A stretch of DNA of 64,000 bases from Methyloradius palustris (GCF_019703875.1 NZ_AP024110.1:2666001-2730000), one strand, 5' to 3'; counted from the first letter of the stretch, positions 8,759 through 17,822 are shown. A program made the numbers and translations. Notes: generated from the letters alone by a model not told the origin.

Positions 8759-9517
8759 ATGAACAACAAAATTGCAATTGTGACCGGCGGTAGCCGCGGT
8801 TTAGGCAAGAACATGGCATTGCATCTCGCCAAAAAGGGGATTGATGTCATCCTCACCTACAACAGCAAACTGGCTGAAGCGAATGAGGTGGTTACAGAGA
8901 TTGAGCAAGCTGGTGGTAAGGCGGTAGCGCTTCAACTGAATGTTGGCGACAGCAAATCATTCGCGGCATTCACTGAGCAGGTGAAAGCTGCATTGAGGAA
9001 CACATGGAATACCGAACACTTTGATTTCTTGGTGAACAATGCAGGCATAGGCGTTCACGCCTCTTTTGCTGAAACCACTGAAGAACAATTTGACCAGTTA
9101 CTCAATATTCACCTGAAGGGCGCATTTTTCCTCACCCAGAAACTACTACCGGTGATTAATGAAGGTGGTCGTATCATCAATATCTCTAGTGGTTTGGCGC
9201 GCTTTGCCCTACCTGGATATTCGGCTTATGCAACCATGAAAGGCGGCATTGAAACCCTGACCAAGTACATGGCCAAAGAACTAGGCAGCCGTGGCATTGC
9301 AGTCAATGTGGTCGCACCTGGGGCGATAGAAACCGACTTTGGCGGTGGCGCTGTGCGCGACAATGCGCAACTTAACCAGTTTGTAGCCGCGCAAACTGCG
9401 CTAGGCCGTGCTGGTTTGCCAGATGATATTGGCGGAGTCATCGCATCATTGCTGTCAGAAGACAACCGCTGGGTGAATGGCCAGCGTATTGAGGCTTCAG
9501 GCGGCATGTTTCTGTAA
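8759..9517 (+). CDS. Short-chain dehydrogenase/reductase (SDR), LysR-controlled
   Basis: NAD(P)-dependent classical SDR of 252 aa. The Rossmann cofactor motif GGSRGLG is at residues 10-16, NNAG is in the middle, and the catalytic Tyr157-x-x-x-Lys161 (YATMK) is preceded by an ISS serine. The ATG at 8759 has AAGGAG 6 nt upstream; a TTG at 8741 is less likely. It is divergent from the LysR gene, the usual layout for an inducible SDR. Substrate unknown; the overall look is that of FabG/YkvO-like SDRs annotated as 3-oxoacyl reductases or general oxidoreductases. It is convergent with the DUF481 gene, 5 bp apart. Confidence 0.92.
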   Translation: MNNKIAIVTGGSRGLGKNMALHLAKKGIDVILTYNSKLAEANEVVTEIEQAGGKAVALQLNVGDSKSFAAFTEQVKAALRNTWNTEHFDFLVNNAGIGVHASFAETTEEQFDQLLNIHLKGAFFLTQKLLPVINEGGRIINISSGLARFALPGYSAYATMKGGIETLTKYMAKELGSRGIAVNVVAPGAIETDFGGGAVRDNAQLNQFVAAQTALGRAGLPDDIGGVIASLLSEDNRWVNGQRIEASGGMFL

Positions 9518-9522
9518 ATCAG

Positions 9523-10545
9523 CTACCAGCCATAGCCAACGGTAAAGAGGAGGGTAGAGTCTTCTTTGGTGCGCCCGGGCGATGGCTGGCTATCCCAGTT
9601 AAAGTTAAGCTGGGTAGTCGCGTTGAAACCAAACAAAAGCGGGAACCTCAAACCAGTCTTACTTGAGAACAGCGTCTGGCTGGTTTGTTGCAAGCCCAGC
9701 AGTACTTCGTGCTCATGAAAAAAGCGGACGTCATTTTTAAACAAAAGCTGGTCATACTTAATCGCCCAGCGCAGGGCAGGATAGCTTTCTGGATCAGCCT
9801 GATAATAATCCTCAGTGATATAGTTCAAACCACCTTCAAGTGCCAGATTGATATTGGGCGTTTCAAATATCTGGTAACCGCTACCAGCACCCGAAACACT
9901 GCGCAATCGCAAATCGCGGAAGCGATCATTCTCTAAAGACTGGTTCAGATAACCATACCAGCGTGGTGAGAAGAAATAATCGTATTTGCCATAAGCACGG
10001 CTATTAAACTGGGTATTACTCCCCCGGTCTTCAGCATGGTTGAACACACCGCCAAAGGTATATCGACTAAATTGTTTTCGCGCGATGGTTTCGCCATCAA
10101 ACCGTATGGATTGCGTATCACTATTGCCCTGAGTAATGGTACCGCCCGCATTGATATGCCCTGACCAGCGCGTACCTAAGCCTGCCAAATCAACTGATGG
10201 GTTAATGTAGCGTGTTTCGTTCAAGTCAAAATCTCGCTCATCCTTTTCACCGACAATCTTGCCTTCACCAGCCTCCATACTTTCGATCTTGCCTTTCACA
10301 ATGCTGCCATCGCTTAATACAATCTGCTGCGGTTCATCTGAAGTAAGATTCTGGATTTCTGACCATTGAATATTGATTTCGCCTGCATAACTGGTTTTAA
10401 ACACCAATTTTTCGGTTTCTTTTTTGATGATTTCACCCGTAATGACATCGCCATTTTTAAGCAAGACCTGGTCTGCTAAAGCGAAATGGCTGGCTATTAA
10501 AGTAAGCCAGATAAGTACCTGAAAGATGTTTTTTAGTTGTGGCAT
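9523..10545 (-). CDS. DUF481 (YdiY-like) outer-membrane beta-barrel protein
   Basis: Outer-membrane protein of 340 aa. Residues 1-24 are a signal peptide (ending HFALA). Residues about 25-110 form a small strand-rich domain with two 'LKNGDVITGEI' / 'LSDGSIVKGKI' units, an SM-like repeat often found in front of DUF481. Residues about 125-340 are the DUF481 barrel: alternating hydrophobic and aromatic strands, ending in the outer-membrane C-terminal Trp (FTVGYGW). TAAGGAGG stands just before the ATG. The E. coli relative YdiY is described as salt- or acid-inducible, but the function is unknown. Confidence 0.88.
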   Translation of the reverse strand: MPQLKNIFQVLIWLTLIASHFALADQVLLKNGDVITGEIIKKETEKLVFKTSYAGEINIQWSEIQNLTSDEPQQIVLSDGSIVKGKIESMEAGEGKIVGEKDERDFDLNETRYINPSVDLAGLGTRWSGHINAGGTITQGNSDTQSIRFDGETIARKQFSRYTFGGVFNHAEDRGSNTQFNSRAYGKYDYFFSPRWYGYLNQSLENDRFRDLRLRSVSGAGSGYQIFETPNINLALEGGLNYITEDYYQADPESYPALRWAIKYDQLLFKNDVRFFHEHEVLLGLQQTSQTLFSSKTGLRFPLLFGFNATTQLNFNWDSQPSPGRTKEDSTLLFTVGYGW

Positions 10546-10635
10546 ATTGCCTCCTTATCATCATGAGGTCGATTAAAATGGTGTTAGGTATACAACCAGA
10601 ATTCACTCTGGCAATTGATAAACAGTAGCGTAGTT

Positions 10636-10857
10636 CTATGACGAAGTTGGTTTATTGCGTAAAGGTTCGAGTAAGTGTTTCAGGCCGTTATGGTCTATCT
10701 CTTGAATCAGCGCAAGTAAGCGACCAATCTCGCCTGGTGGAAAGCCTTCTCTGGCAAACCAGTTAAGGTAATTGCCAGGCAAATCGGCCAGTATGCGCCC
10801 CTTGTACTTGCCGTATGGCATGGTGATAGTCACCAATCGTTGTAAATCTTCGACTTG
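10636..10857 (-). CDS. DUF3820 family protein
   Basis: Small cytoplasmic protein of about 73 aa from the ATG at 10857 (a GTG at 10905 would overlap the upstream gene by 35 bp). It has the DUF3820 core MPYGKYKGRILADLP, then NYLNWFAREGFP and a LLALIQEIDHNGLKHLL helix. The family is sometimes listed as quorum-sensing-regulated virulence factor-like; its fold resembles nuclease-associated domains, but no activity is established. It is the last gene of a three-gene operon after the MOSC and TIGR03643 genes. Confidence 0.85.
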   Translation of the reverse strand, partial: QVEDLQRLVTITMPYGKYKGRILADLPGNYLNWFAREGFPPGEIGRLLALIQEIDHNGLKHLLEPLRNKPTSS

Positions 10858-10870
10858 CATTAACTCTTGG

Positions 10871-11140
10871 CTACTTGTGTTTATATTGCGTAGCGCAATA
10901 GGCACGACTGATTTCTGGGGATCTTAGCGCGCTATGTTTGGTTGTTCTGCCAGTCACGCGTTTACGCCACATTCTAAATGAGCTAGCTTTCATGGATGAG
11001 CGCATGAGCTTGATCACATCGGCCTCGCTTAATTGAAACTGTTGTTCTATCGCCTCAAACGGTGTGCGGTCTTCCCACGCCATTTCTATAATGCGGGAGA
11101 CTTCTTCTTCAGTCAGTGGATTGTCGGCTTTAATCGTCAT
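10871..11140 (-). CDS. TIGR03643 family protein
   Basis: An 89-aa basic protein matching the TIGR03643 family: LTEEEVSRIIEMAWEDRTPFE near residue 10, then QFQLSEADVIKLMRSSMK and a RMWRKRVTGRTTKH basic end. The helix pattern suggests a small helix-turn-helix-like fold; function unknown. Its ATG overlaps the stop of the MOSC gene, so the two are translationally coupled, and it ends 14 bp before the preferred start of the DUF3820 gene. Confidence 0.85.
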   Translation of the reverse strand: MTIKADNPLTEEEVSRIIEMAWEDRTPFEAIEQQFQLSEADVIKLMRSSMKASSFRMWRKRVTGRTTKHSALRSPEISRAYCATQYKHK

Positions 11141-11724
11141 TAGATTTCGTCCAAAGCCTCAGCCTTGCAAATCACAGCAGAACCTACAGTTAATTGCCCA
11201 CCACGAATGACCTTGGCAGTGATTCCGCCATGTCCGCGCATCGCGTTATAGCCGCCTTTGCCCAATAGCTCTTCCATCAGCGAGCAAGGCTCACAAGGGC
11301 CTGTAGCTTCAAGATCACCTATCTGGATATACACAGGCTGGTCTTTAAACAAACTTCGCGCGGCTAATAGATTGAATCCAGACACCACCAGATTACGCCT
11401 TAACGTTTTGGCCTCCAATGTTTCCAACCCAACCAAGCTGGCGACCACTGGCAAATGCTCCGCCTGTATCAACGTCACTTGACGCTTACTCACCACCGTA
11501 GTGATTTTCTTATCTGCAGAGCGATCTCCCTGCAGGCCTAAACCAGCAATGGCAATCGCCTCAACTACACTTTTTATAGCTGCACGACGTGCTGGCCGCA
11601 ACAAGATTTGCTCTAGTCGGCCAGCTTTAGAAAACTGTGTGGTGAACCCACGTAAAGTTTGTTGTTCAAAAGCCATATAAATACAGGAGTATGATTTGCT
11701 GCGATAGTTCGATTTTATAACCAT
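11140..11724 (-). CDS. MOSC domain protein
   Basis: MOSC (molybdenum cofactor sulfurase C-terminal) domain protein of up to 194 aa. Visible family features are LQGDRSA near residue 64, RNLVVSG near 109, and CEPCSLMEELLGKGGYNAM near 141 with the conserved Cys, then RGHGGITAKVIRGG. MOSC proteins bind or transfer sulfur or Mo-cofactor. The start is unsure: an ATG at 11676 (MAFEQQTLRG) is equally possible, and neither has a strong ribosome-binding site. First gene of the operon with TIGR03643 and DUF3820 proteins. Confidence 0.87.
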   Translation of the reverse strand: MVIKSNYRSKSYSCIYMAFEQQTLRGFTTQFSKAGRLEQILLRPARRAAIKSVVEAIAIAGLGLQGDRSADKKITTVVSKRQVTLIQAEHLPVVASLVGLETLEAKTLRRNLVVSGFNLLAARSLFKDQPVYIQIGDLEATGPCEPCSLMEELLGKGGYNAMRGHGGITAKVIRGGQLTVGSAVICKAEALDEI

Positions 11725-11761
11725 ATGCCTGCCAAGCAGGCTTTAATTTGAGCGTTAAATA

Positions 11762-12118
11762 ATGTTTAAAAAAGCTGTTCTTTTATGGGGGTTTTTAATT
11801 CTGGCATCCGTTGCAATAGCAGATGAAACCACGCTACAAGCAGGATTCGACCAGAAATATCAGGATTACTTTGGGACCAATAGCCAAAGCTTGCTCCCAT
11901 TTTCTTCGATAGAAAAATCAGATTGGAAAAAGCTACAGGCATCTCGCCCATTGAAAGTGGTGTTCGTAGAGCCAGACAAATACTACAACAGCAAACTCTA
12001 TACTTTGACCATGTATCAAGCCACTGACGATGGTCAATATTATTTGGATGTAAAAGGTGGTTTCTGGGGGATGGATGACCTGATTTATGGGCCGTTATCG
12101 GCTAAAGAATTGCAATAA
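11762..12118 (+). CDS. Hypothetical secreted protein
   Basis: A 118-aa protein that I do not recognise. Residues 1-20 form a signal peptide (hydrophobic core, ending VAIA-DE). The mature part of about 98 residues has a mix of strand-like stretches (LKVVFVEPDKYYN, YTLTMYQATDDGQYYLDVKGG) and ends with GLIYGPL-type turns, as in small periplasmic domains. It has no Cys. It is divergent from the MOSC operon and convergent with the EAL gene, so it probably has its own promoter. Confidence 0.7.
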   Translation: MFKKAVLLWGFLILASVAIADETTLQAGFDQKYQDYFGTNSQSLLPFSSIEKSDWKKLQASRPLKVVFVEPDKYYNSKLYTLTMYQATDDGQYYLDVKGGFWGMDDLIYGPLSAKELQ

Positions 12119-12140
12119 CAAGAGTTTCACTAAATTGGTT

Positions 12141-13313
12141 TTAGCGATGCCTCATACCTGCGGGCTTGCCAAACAACCAACCCTGCCCGAGCGTGCAATT
12201 CAGTTTATTGAGTAGGTTACGTGTTTCTTCAGTCTCAATGCCTTCGGCGAGAACTTCCATGCCTAGTGACTGCGCAAGATCAATCGAGGCACGCACAATC
12301 TGCAGACTTTCATGATTCGTAAGCATGCGGCTGACAAAAGCACGGTCTATTTTCAGAGTGTGTATCGGGTAGCGTTGCAGGTAATCAAGGCCTGAAAATC
12401 CAGTACCAAAGTCATCCAGCGCAATAGTCAGGCCTAGTGATTGCAGACCTACCAAGACTTCTAACGCCACCTGCGTGTTGCCAATCATGCAGGTTTCAGT
12501 GAGCTCCAGTTTAAGCTCATTTGCTGGCATATTATATTCATCGAGTATCGCTTTGACTTCATCAACAAATGTAGCACCCGTGAGCTGTGCGGCCGACATG
12601 TTGACGCTGACAAACGGTTGATCATCACGTGAGCGCTTGCGCAGTATGGGCCAATCGATGCAGGCCTGTTTAAGCGTCCACAAACCTATGTCGCGAATCT
12701 GGCCAGTTTGTTCGGCAAGCCCCAGAAAATCCAGCGGTGGAATCATGCCCTGCACCGGATGCATCCAACGGAGTAAGGCCTCAAAACCTTTGATTTTACT
12801 ATCACTAATTGTGCAGATAGGCTGGTAATAGAGCTCAAATTGCTGTGCCTGCAAGGCGAAACGCATATCTTCTGCCAGCGACAGATTAGCAACAGCGCGC
12901 TGCCTAATTAATACATCGGCACTGTAGCGCTGGGGATCATACTGCTCAACTTGTTTGCCTTCTGCATACTGACCATGCTTATGTCTAAAGCGCTCAAGCA
13001 CGACATGCAGTAAATGTTGAATAACAGGGTCTGTTTTTTCTAGCAACTCATCCACCATATTGCGCTGTATGGGGACTAGAACGGTATGCACGACTGCGCG
13101 CACGGTGGCAGTTCTTGGTTGATGGTCGATTAGGGCGATTTCGCCGATGAGGTTATCTTTGCCTAACAGGCTGATGCGAATTTTATTCTCGCCTTCCCCT
13201 ATGCAGACTTCAACGCAGCCTTCTTCAATAATATAGGCTGTGTCGCCAAGCTCACCTTCTTGAAAAATACATTCGCCTGCCTGCACGACTTGACGACTTA
13301 GATGCTCAAACAA
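12141..13313 (-). CDS. cNMP-binding domain plus EAL c-di-GMP phosphodiesterase
   Basis: Signalling enzyme of 390 aa. Residues about 1-115 are a Crp-like cyclic-nucleotide-binding domain (FQEGELGDTAYIIEEG; phosphate-binding-cassette-like GEIALIDHQPRTATVRA). Residues about 140-385 are an EAL domain that should hydrolyse c-di-GMP. Active-site motifs all look intact: FEALLRW, VNMSAAQL, ELTETCM, DDFGTGF, LKIDRAF, AEGIET and GQGWLFGKP. There is no GGDEF or membrane segment. The cNMP domain may sense cAMP, c-di-GMP or another ligand and control the phosphodiesterase. Stands alone between a convergent hypothetical gene and the PPK2 gene. Confidence 0.93.
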   Translation of the reverse strand: MFEHLSRQVVQAGECIFQEGELGDTAYIIEEGCVEVCIGEGENKIRISLLGKDNLIGEIALIDHQPRTATVRAVVHTVLVPIQRNMVDELLEKTDPVIQHLLHVVLERFRHKHGQYAEGKQVEQYDPQRYSADVLIRQRAVANLSLAEDMRFALQAQQFELYYQPICTISDSKIKGFEALLRWMHPVQGMIPPLDFLGLAEQTGQIRDIGLWTLKQACIDWPILRKRSRDDQPFVSVNMSAAQLTGATFVDEVKAILDEYNMPANELKLELTETCMIGNTQVALEVLVGLQSLGLTIALDDFGTGFSGLDYLQRYPIHTLKIDRAFVSRMLTNHESLQIVRASIDLAQSLGMEVLAEGIETEETRNLLNKLNCTLGQGWLFGKPAGMRHR

Positions 13314-13444
13314 GGCGACCTCCCTATTTCATCACATGAGACTTTCCGAATGTGACTTGTACAAAGAGGATTCGTAAGCCACTATTTATTAAACATAATA
13401 CATCATTAGTCTAATCTCTAGTGTTATGAAAAAACGCGTCCAGA

Positions 13445-14362
13445 TCAATAAATCTCTGGTACGAAAAGACGCTCATCCACTGGCTGGCGAACATAGTCAT
13501 CATGCCTGATACGTTCAGGCAATTCGATGCTAGGGCGCTTGATTTCTTCGTAGGGCATTTGCTGCAACAAGTGGTGGATACAATTCAAGCGCGCAGTCTT
13601 TTTATTGTCCGCTTGCACTACCCACCAAGGGGCCTCAGCGATATGCGTGCGCTCAAGCATGACTTCTTTAGCCTTGGTATATTCTTCCCAGCGACGACGT
13701 GATTCCAAATCCATCGGGCTGAGTTTCCATTGACGCAACGGGTCGTGAATCCGGCCTAAAAAGCGCAGGTGCTGCTCTTCATCCGAAATCGAAAACCAGT
13801 ATTTGATGAGTTGAATACCAGAGCGCACCAGCATCTTTTCAAATTCTGGCACTGAGCGGAAAAACTCCTCGTATTGCTCGTCATCACAAAACCCCATCAC
13901 GCGCTCAACGCCTGCACGGTTGTACCAGCTACGGTCAAACAGCACCATTTCACCCGCAGCAGGCAAATGGGAGATATAACGCTGGAAGTACCATTGCGTA
14001 CGCTCTCTATCGTTAGGCGCTGGCAATGCTGCTACTCGGCAGACGCGAGGGTTCAAACGCTGTGTGATACGCTTGATCACGCCACCTTTGCCTGCGGCAT
14101 CGCGTCCTTCAAATAAAATCACTACCTTATGGCCAGTGCTGGCAACCCAATCCTGTAGCTTGACCAGCTCGCCCTGCAAGCGAAATAGCTCGCGAAAATA
14201 CAGGCGACGCTGTTCTTTATCTTCGCTGGACAGTTCGCCTGTTTCAGCACCGACCAATTCATCCAGAATACGGTCATCCAGTTCAAGCTCGTACTCTTCA
14301 TCGTAACTATCGTTCACGTCAGATTGAACGCGACGGCTTAATTCTTCATGATCTAAAGTCAT
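13445..14362 (-). CDS. ppk2: PPK2 family polyphosphate kinase
   Basis: Class I-type PPK2 of 305 aa, which uses polyphosphate to phosphorylate nucleotides (or the reverse). Walker A GRDAAGKGG is at residues 86-94; the Walker B/lid region has FDRSWYNRAGVERVMGFC; RHLRFLGR-type basic residues line the polyphosphate path. The N-terminal 75 residues are acidic and helical, as in related enzymes. Start is uncertain: the ATG at 14362 fits the family better than the ATG at 14395. A 6-bp dyad lies at 14426-14443 upstream. ADP- versus GDP-preference cannot be read from sequence. Confidence 0.93.
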   Translation of the reverse strand: MTLDHEELSRRVQSDVNDSYDEEYELELDDRILDELVGAETGELSSEDKEQRRLYFRELFRLQGELVKLQDWVASTGHKVVILFEGRDAAGKGGVIKRITQRLNPRVCRVAALPAPNDRERTQWYFQRYISHLPAAGEMVLFDRSWYNRAGVERVMGFCDDEQYEEFFRSVPEFEKMLVRSGIQLIKYWFSISDEEQHLRFLGRIHDPLRQWKLSPMDLESRRRWEEYTKAKEVMLERTHIAEAPWWVVQADNKKTARLNCIHHLLQQMPYEEIKRPSIELPERIRHDDYVRQPVDERLFVPEIY

Positions 14363-14425
14363 AACAAACCCAATGGAATATGCCTGCGCAAACATGGAGG
14401 CTAGGTTTGATTCTATGGAGAATTC

Positions 14426-14443
14426 GTGTCAGCAATGTGACAC
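14426..14443. promoter_or_regulatory. Dyad GTGTCA-N6-TGACAC upstream of ppk2
   Basis: Perfect 6-bp inverted repeat with a 6-nt spacer, 64 bp before the preferred ppk2 start. Its shape suits a dimeric regulator; I do not assign one. Confidence 0.35.
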
Positions 14444-14492
14444 TGGATTGAAGTAGAGCTAGATCGTACGATTAAAGCGAAGGGGTATATCG

Positions 14493-14693
14493 TTAAGACT
14501 GCATCGCGCGGTCAATCGCCAGCCTGGCAGCTGCCATGGCCTGTTCTTCACGCATGCTTTCTTTTTCTTCATCACTGAAAGGCAACAGCCTGCCGCCCTC
14601 AGTTAACGAATAACGTATGGAGCGATCAACCACGATATTGGCGACAATCAGATCGTGGCGCTTTTCTTCACGATTACGATAAAGCGTGGACAT
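14493..14693 (-). CDS. Small hypothetical protein
   Basis: A 66-aa charged, helical, soluble protein with no recognised domain. GGGAG lies 7 nt before the ATG at 14693. Coding character is good (balanced codon use, no rare clusters). Middle part reads DRSIRYSLTEGGRLLPFSDEE, followed by an Ala-rich, amphipathic C-terminal helix. It lies upstream of ppk2 on the same strand with a gap of about 130 bp, so co-transcription is possible. Confidence 0.65.
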   Translation of the reverse strand: MSTLYRNREEKRHDLIVANIVVDRSIRYSLTEGGRLLPFSDEEKESMREEQAMAAARLAIDRAMQS

Positions 14694-14803
14694 TGTTTCT
14701 CCCGAATTTAAGATACCAGCACTTGCATTTAAACCCTTGATTTGAACAATTCTGCCTGCATATTAACAATATGGAAACGACTAATTTTTTGGAATACTAA
14801 ACT

Positions 14804-15958
14804 TTGCGCCCCATCCTCTTTTTATCAGCCTTTTTCAGCTTAATTCTTGTACTGCATGGCTATATTGGCATACGCCTGCTTTCTGACTTACCCATAGGTT
14901 TTAATGGACATTTAACGGGGATCTTTTTACTGATCATCTCTAGCTTGCTCATTCCGTTGGGCATGCTGGCGCGCTTCATTAAGCGCCAGCCTTTGTCTGA
15001 TGTATTGGCTTGGGTAGGGCTACTCGCCATGGGGCTTTTTTCATCGCTATTAGTGCTTACCTTTTTGCGTGATGTAGCGTTAATGTTGATGAGCTTATTT
15101 TCAAAAACATTGCCTAGTCACTTGATTGAGGTCTTTCCAATGTGGTCTGCTGTTTCAGTGCCTGTATTAGCATTGACTGTCACCTTAATCGGCTTCATCA
15201 ATGCCAGAGCGCGAGCAAGCGTGGTGCATATTGATATCCCCATCGCTCAGTTGCCCGATGGCTTACATGGATTCACTATCGTGCAAATCAGCGATATTCA
15301 CGTTGGCCCAACCATCAAGCGCAACTACCTACAGGCGATTATTGAAAAAGTGAATAGCCTGAATGCCGACTTGATCGCTATCACAGGCGACATGGTCGAT
15401 GGGAATGTCGAAACCCTCGCAAAACATACTTCAGGGCTTGCCGATCTGCGCGCGCGCCATGGCAGCTATTTTGTCACAGGCAACCATGAATATTATTCAG
15501 GGGCGCATGCCTGGATTACCGAGTTCAGGCGGCTGGGTTTGCAGGTCTTGATGAATGAGCACGTAGTGTTGAAACATGACGATGCTGAGATTGTCATTGC
15601 AGGCGTCACCGATTACAGCGCACACCAGTTTGACCCAGCGCACAGAAGTGACCCGGTAGCCGCCATACATGGCGCTCCTGACAGTGCAAGCACGAGAGTA
15701 TTACTTGCTCACCAACCGCGGAGTGCGGCATTAGCTTCGCGTGCGGGGTTTGATTTGCAGCTCTCAGGGCATACGCATGGCGGGCAATTCTGGCCGTGGA
15801 ATCTATTTGTACCACTGCAACAGCCCTTTACTGCAGGCTTGAACCGTCTGGAAAATCTATGGATATATACCAGTCGCGGCACAGGCTATTGGGGACCACC
15901 AAAACGCTTCGGCGCACCTTCCGAAATCACCAAGATTCGGCTAGTGCCTGCGCTTTAG
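14804..15958 (+). CDS. Membrane-anchored metallophosphoesterase (YkuE-like)
   Basis: 384-aa membrane protein. Four hydrophobic segments occupy about residues 1-140; the calcineurin-like phosphoesterase domain covers about 155-380. Metal-ligand motifs are ISDIHVG near 164, GDMVDG near 195, GNHEYYSG near 226 and SGHTHGGQ near 323, the usual D-x-H / G-D / G-N-H-E / H / G-H-x-H set. This arrangement is typical of YaeI/YkuE-like phosphodiesterases, some of which act on lipid or glycerophosphodiester substrates. The start is the TTG at 14804, because it gives the full first hydrophobic segment and TTGGA is upstream; no in-frame ATG fits. Confidence 0.9.
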   Translation: MRPILFLSAFFSLILVLHGYIGIRLLSDLPIGFNGHLTGIFLLIISSLLIPLGMLARFIKRQPLSDVLAWVGLLAMGLFSSLLVLTFLRDVALMLMSLFSKTLPSHLIEVFPMWSAVSVPVLALTVTLIGFINARARASVVHIDIPIAQLPDGLHGFTIVQISDIHVGPTIKRNYLQAIIEKVNSLNADLIAITGDMVDGNVETLAKHTSGLADLRARHGSYFVTGNHEYYSGAHAWITEFRRLGLQVLMNEHVVLKHDDAEIVIAGVTDYSAHQFDPAHRSDPVAAIHGAPDSASTRVLLAHQPRSAALASRAGFDLQLSGHTHGGQFWPWNLFVPLQQPFTAGLNRLENLWIYTSRGTGYWGPPKRFGAPSEITKIRLVPAL

Positions 15959-15989
15959 TTGCTGCCTGCGCTCTAACAGATTAGCTGGG

Positions 15990-17822
15990 TTACTTTTTCT
16001 TGGCCGCAGTTTCTGTTTTTAATCCAACGGTTCGACCTGCAAAACCAGCGGCATCAAAATAAGGTAATTTGCCAACAAATTGCTGGTTAAGTATTGTGGA
16101 TAAACCATTACTTGCAGGTGGTGAAGTCAAGAGTTGGCTTTGCCATTTCACCGCCTTGCCACCCTTCAAGCTTTCGCTTAATACACGGCCTTGCAACTCG
16201 CCTTTGTTGGGTATATTCAACTGCAATAGATGCGCCATGGTCATGCCAATATCGGCATTGCTCGCTGGCGCCAAGTTCTTAAAGCGCTGCTTAAAGTCAG
16301 GGCCAATCGCAGCCATAAAATTCTTGGTGTCGGCGCGACTAAATGATCCGTGCATGCCTTGACCTTGCTGAAGGTTGCTATCAGCCACCACTGCAGCGCA
16401 AACTGTCACCACTTTACAACCTGTGTCATATGAGCGGAAATTCACCACGATGGCAGGCTGAGGCGTGATGGCTGAACCTTTAAACCCAATGCTGCTCATC
16501 GGCAAAGTGCCTGCAATATTGCCCAAATCATCATCCACAAATACGCCGCTCACGTAATCTTGTGCTAACAGCAGATCAACCACTTTGAGGGCAAGTTCCT
16601 TGGCGTTTCCTTGTGGCAAGTAGATGAGGTCAGAGCCACCATTTGCGGCTACCACGACATCTGGCAATTCTGCATTTGCGCCAATCAGGCCATTGGCGCG
16701 TTTGGGGTGTTGGCCAGCTTTGATATCCACCAAAGCATTCTTTGCATCTGGGTCGTACAAAGGCATATCTAGCCCGATGGCCAAATCCATCGCCAGAAAG
16801 CCCGCAGGCAATTTGCCACTACTTACATCAGAGTAGCTAATATTGGCAGATGAGCTTGTCTCACTCTCTTTGGAAATAGTCGAAAAACCATGATCGGCAG
16901 CCACCAGAATGTTGGTGGTTTTATCAAGGCCAAGCGCTTGCAAGGTTTGAACCAACGCAGATAAATTATCATCTGCATTACGGATCGCCGCCATTGAAGT
17001 AGGGCCATTGATGCCAGGCGTTACAGCACCCAAGCTATCGCCCTGGTTATGCTGTGTACCATCTGGGTCGCGCGACCAGAACACCAAGACAAAGGGTTGA
17101 TTAGCTTCCTTGAAAGTAGGCAGAATTACTTTGCTAGTAACATCGACAAAGTATTGTTGCTGCTCAACATTGGCGACTTGCGTACCCGGTTTTTCTTTAT
17201 CGCCAGCTTTGCCGTTATCCCCACGCGCTGGAGTCTGCACTGGCAAACCTAGCGCCTGCAATTTGGCCTGTATTGCGGCCGATAAGGCAATACCACCCTC
17301 GCGCCCTGTGGAGTCATCAATAATAATGGTCTGGTTATTGGCCGTTAAATCCTGAATGGCAACGGGCCCTAATTTACCAATCGCAGCGGTGGCATAGCCC
17401 GCTTTTCTGGCGGCAGCGAGGATAGACTCTTCATTCAGGTAGTTGCCTACAAAGTGCTCGTCTATATCAGTGAGTACGGCATCATTTTCGATAAATGGCG
17501 TCACGCTATCTTTAGCACTTTTAACAGCAAACCCTGCATAAATCGTATTGCCAAAATTGCCCGTATCGCCCAACAAATGACCTGTGGCCAGCGCAGAAGC
17601 ATTGGGTGTGGTAAACGTAGGAAATAGCGAATGGCTGTTAGTGAAATTAACTCCGTGATCGCGTAATGAAGCCATTGTGGGTGCCCTTTCTTTGCTCACA
17701 ATATCGGCACGCAAACCATCGGGCACAAACAGGATGATGTTATGGGCTTGCGGCGAAGCCGCCTGACAAAGCGATACATTCAGCAAAAAACTGGCAAGAA
17801 TAAACAGAGACTTTTTCATCAT
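15990..17822 (-). CDS. Secreted type I phosphodiesterase / nucleotide pyrophosphatase-like enzyme
   Basis: Alkaline-phosphatase-superfamily hydrolase of 610 aa. Signal peptide in residues 1-21 (ending CQA-A). The metal site and nucleophile are in FVPDGLRADIV (Asp) and SLFPTFTTPNASAL (a Thr in FTTPN takes the nucleophile role). Further metal ligands appear in DPDGTQH near 254 and AADHGF near 309. This is the phosphodiesterase/pyrophosphatase (AP-superfamily) pattern; the substrate may be a nucleotide or a lipid phosphodiester. A long central insert is rich in A, K and G. It is convergent with the metallophosphoesterase gene 31 bp away. Confidence 0.88.
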   Translation of the reverse strand: MMKKSLFILASFLLNVSLCQAASPQAHNIILFVPDGLRADIVSKERAPTMASLRDHGVNFTNSHSLFPTFTTPNASALATGHLLGDTGNFGNTIYAGFAVKSAKDSVTPFIENDAVLTDIDEHFVGNYLNEESILAAARKAGYATAAIGKLGPVAIQDLTANNQTIIIDDSTGREGGIALSAAIQAKLQALGLPVQTPARGDNGKAGDKEKPGTQVANVEQQQYFVDVTSKVILPTFKEANQPFVLVFWSRDPDGTQHNQGDSLGAVTPGINGPTSMAAIRNADDNLSALVQTLQALGLDKTTNILVAADHGFSTISKESETSSSANISYSDVSSGKLPAGFLAMDLAIGLDMPLYDPDAKNALVDIKAGQHPKRANGLIGANAELPDVVVAANGGSDLIYLPQGNAKELALKVVDLLLAQDYVSGVFVDDDLGNIAGTLPMSSIGFKGSAITPQPAIVVNFRSYDTGCKVVTVCAAVVADSNLQQGQGMHGSFSRADTKNFMAAIGPDFKQRFKNLAPASNADIGMTMAHLLQLNIPNKGELQGRVLSESLKGGKAVKWQSQLLTSPPASNGLSTILNQQFVGKLPYFDAAGFAGRTVGLKTETAAKKK

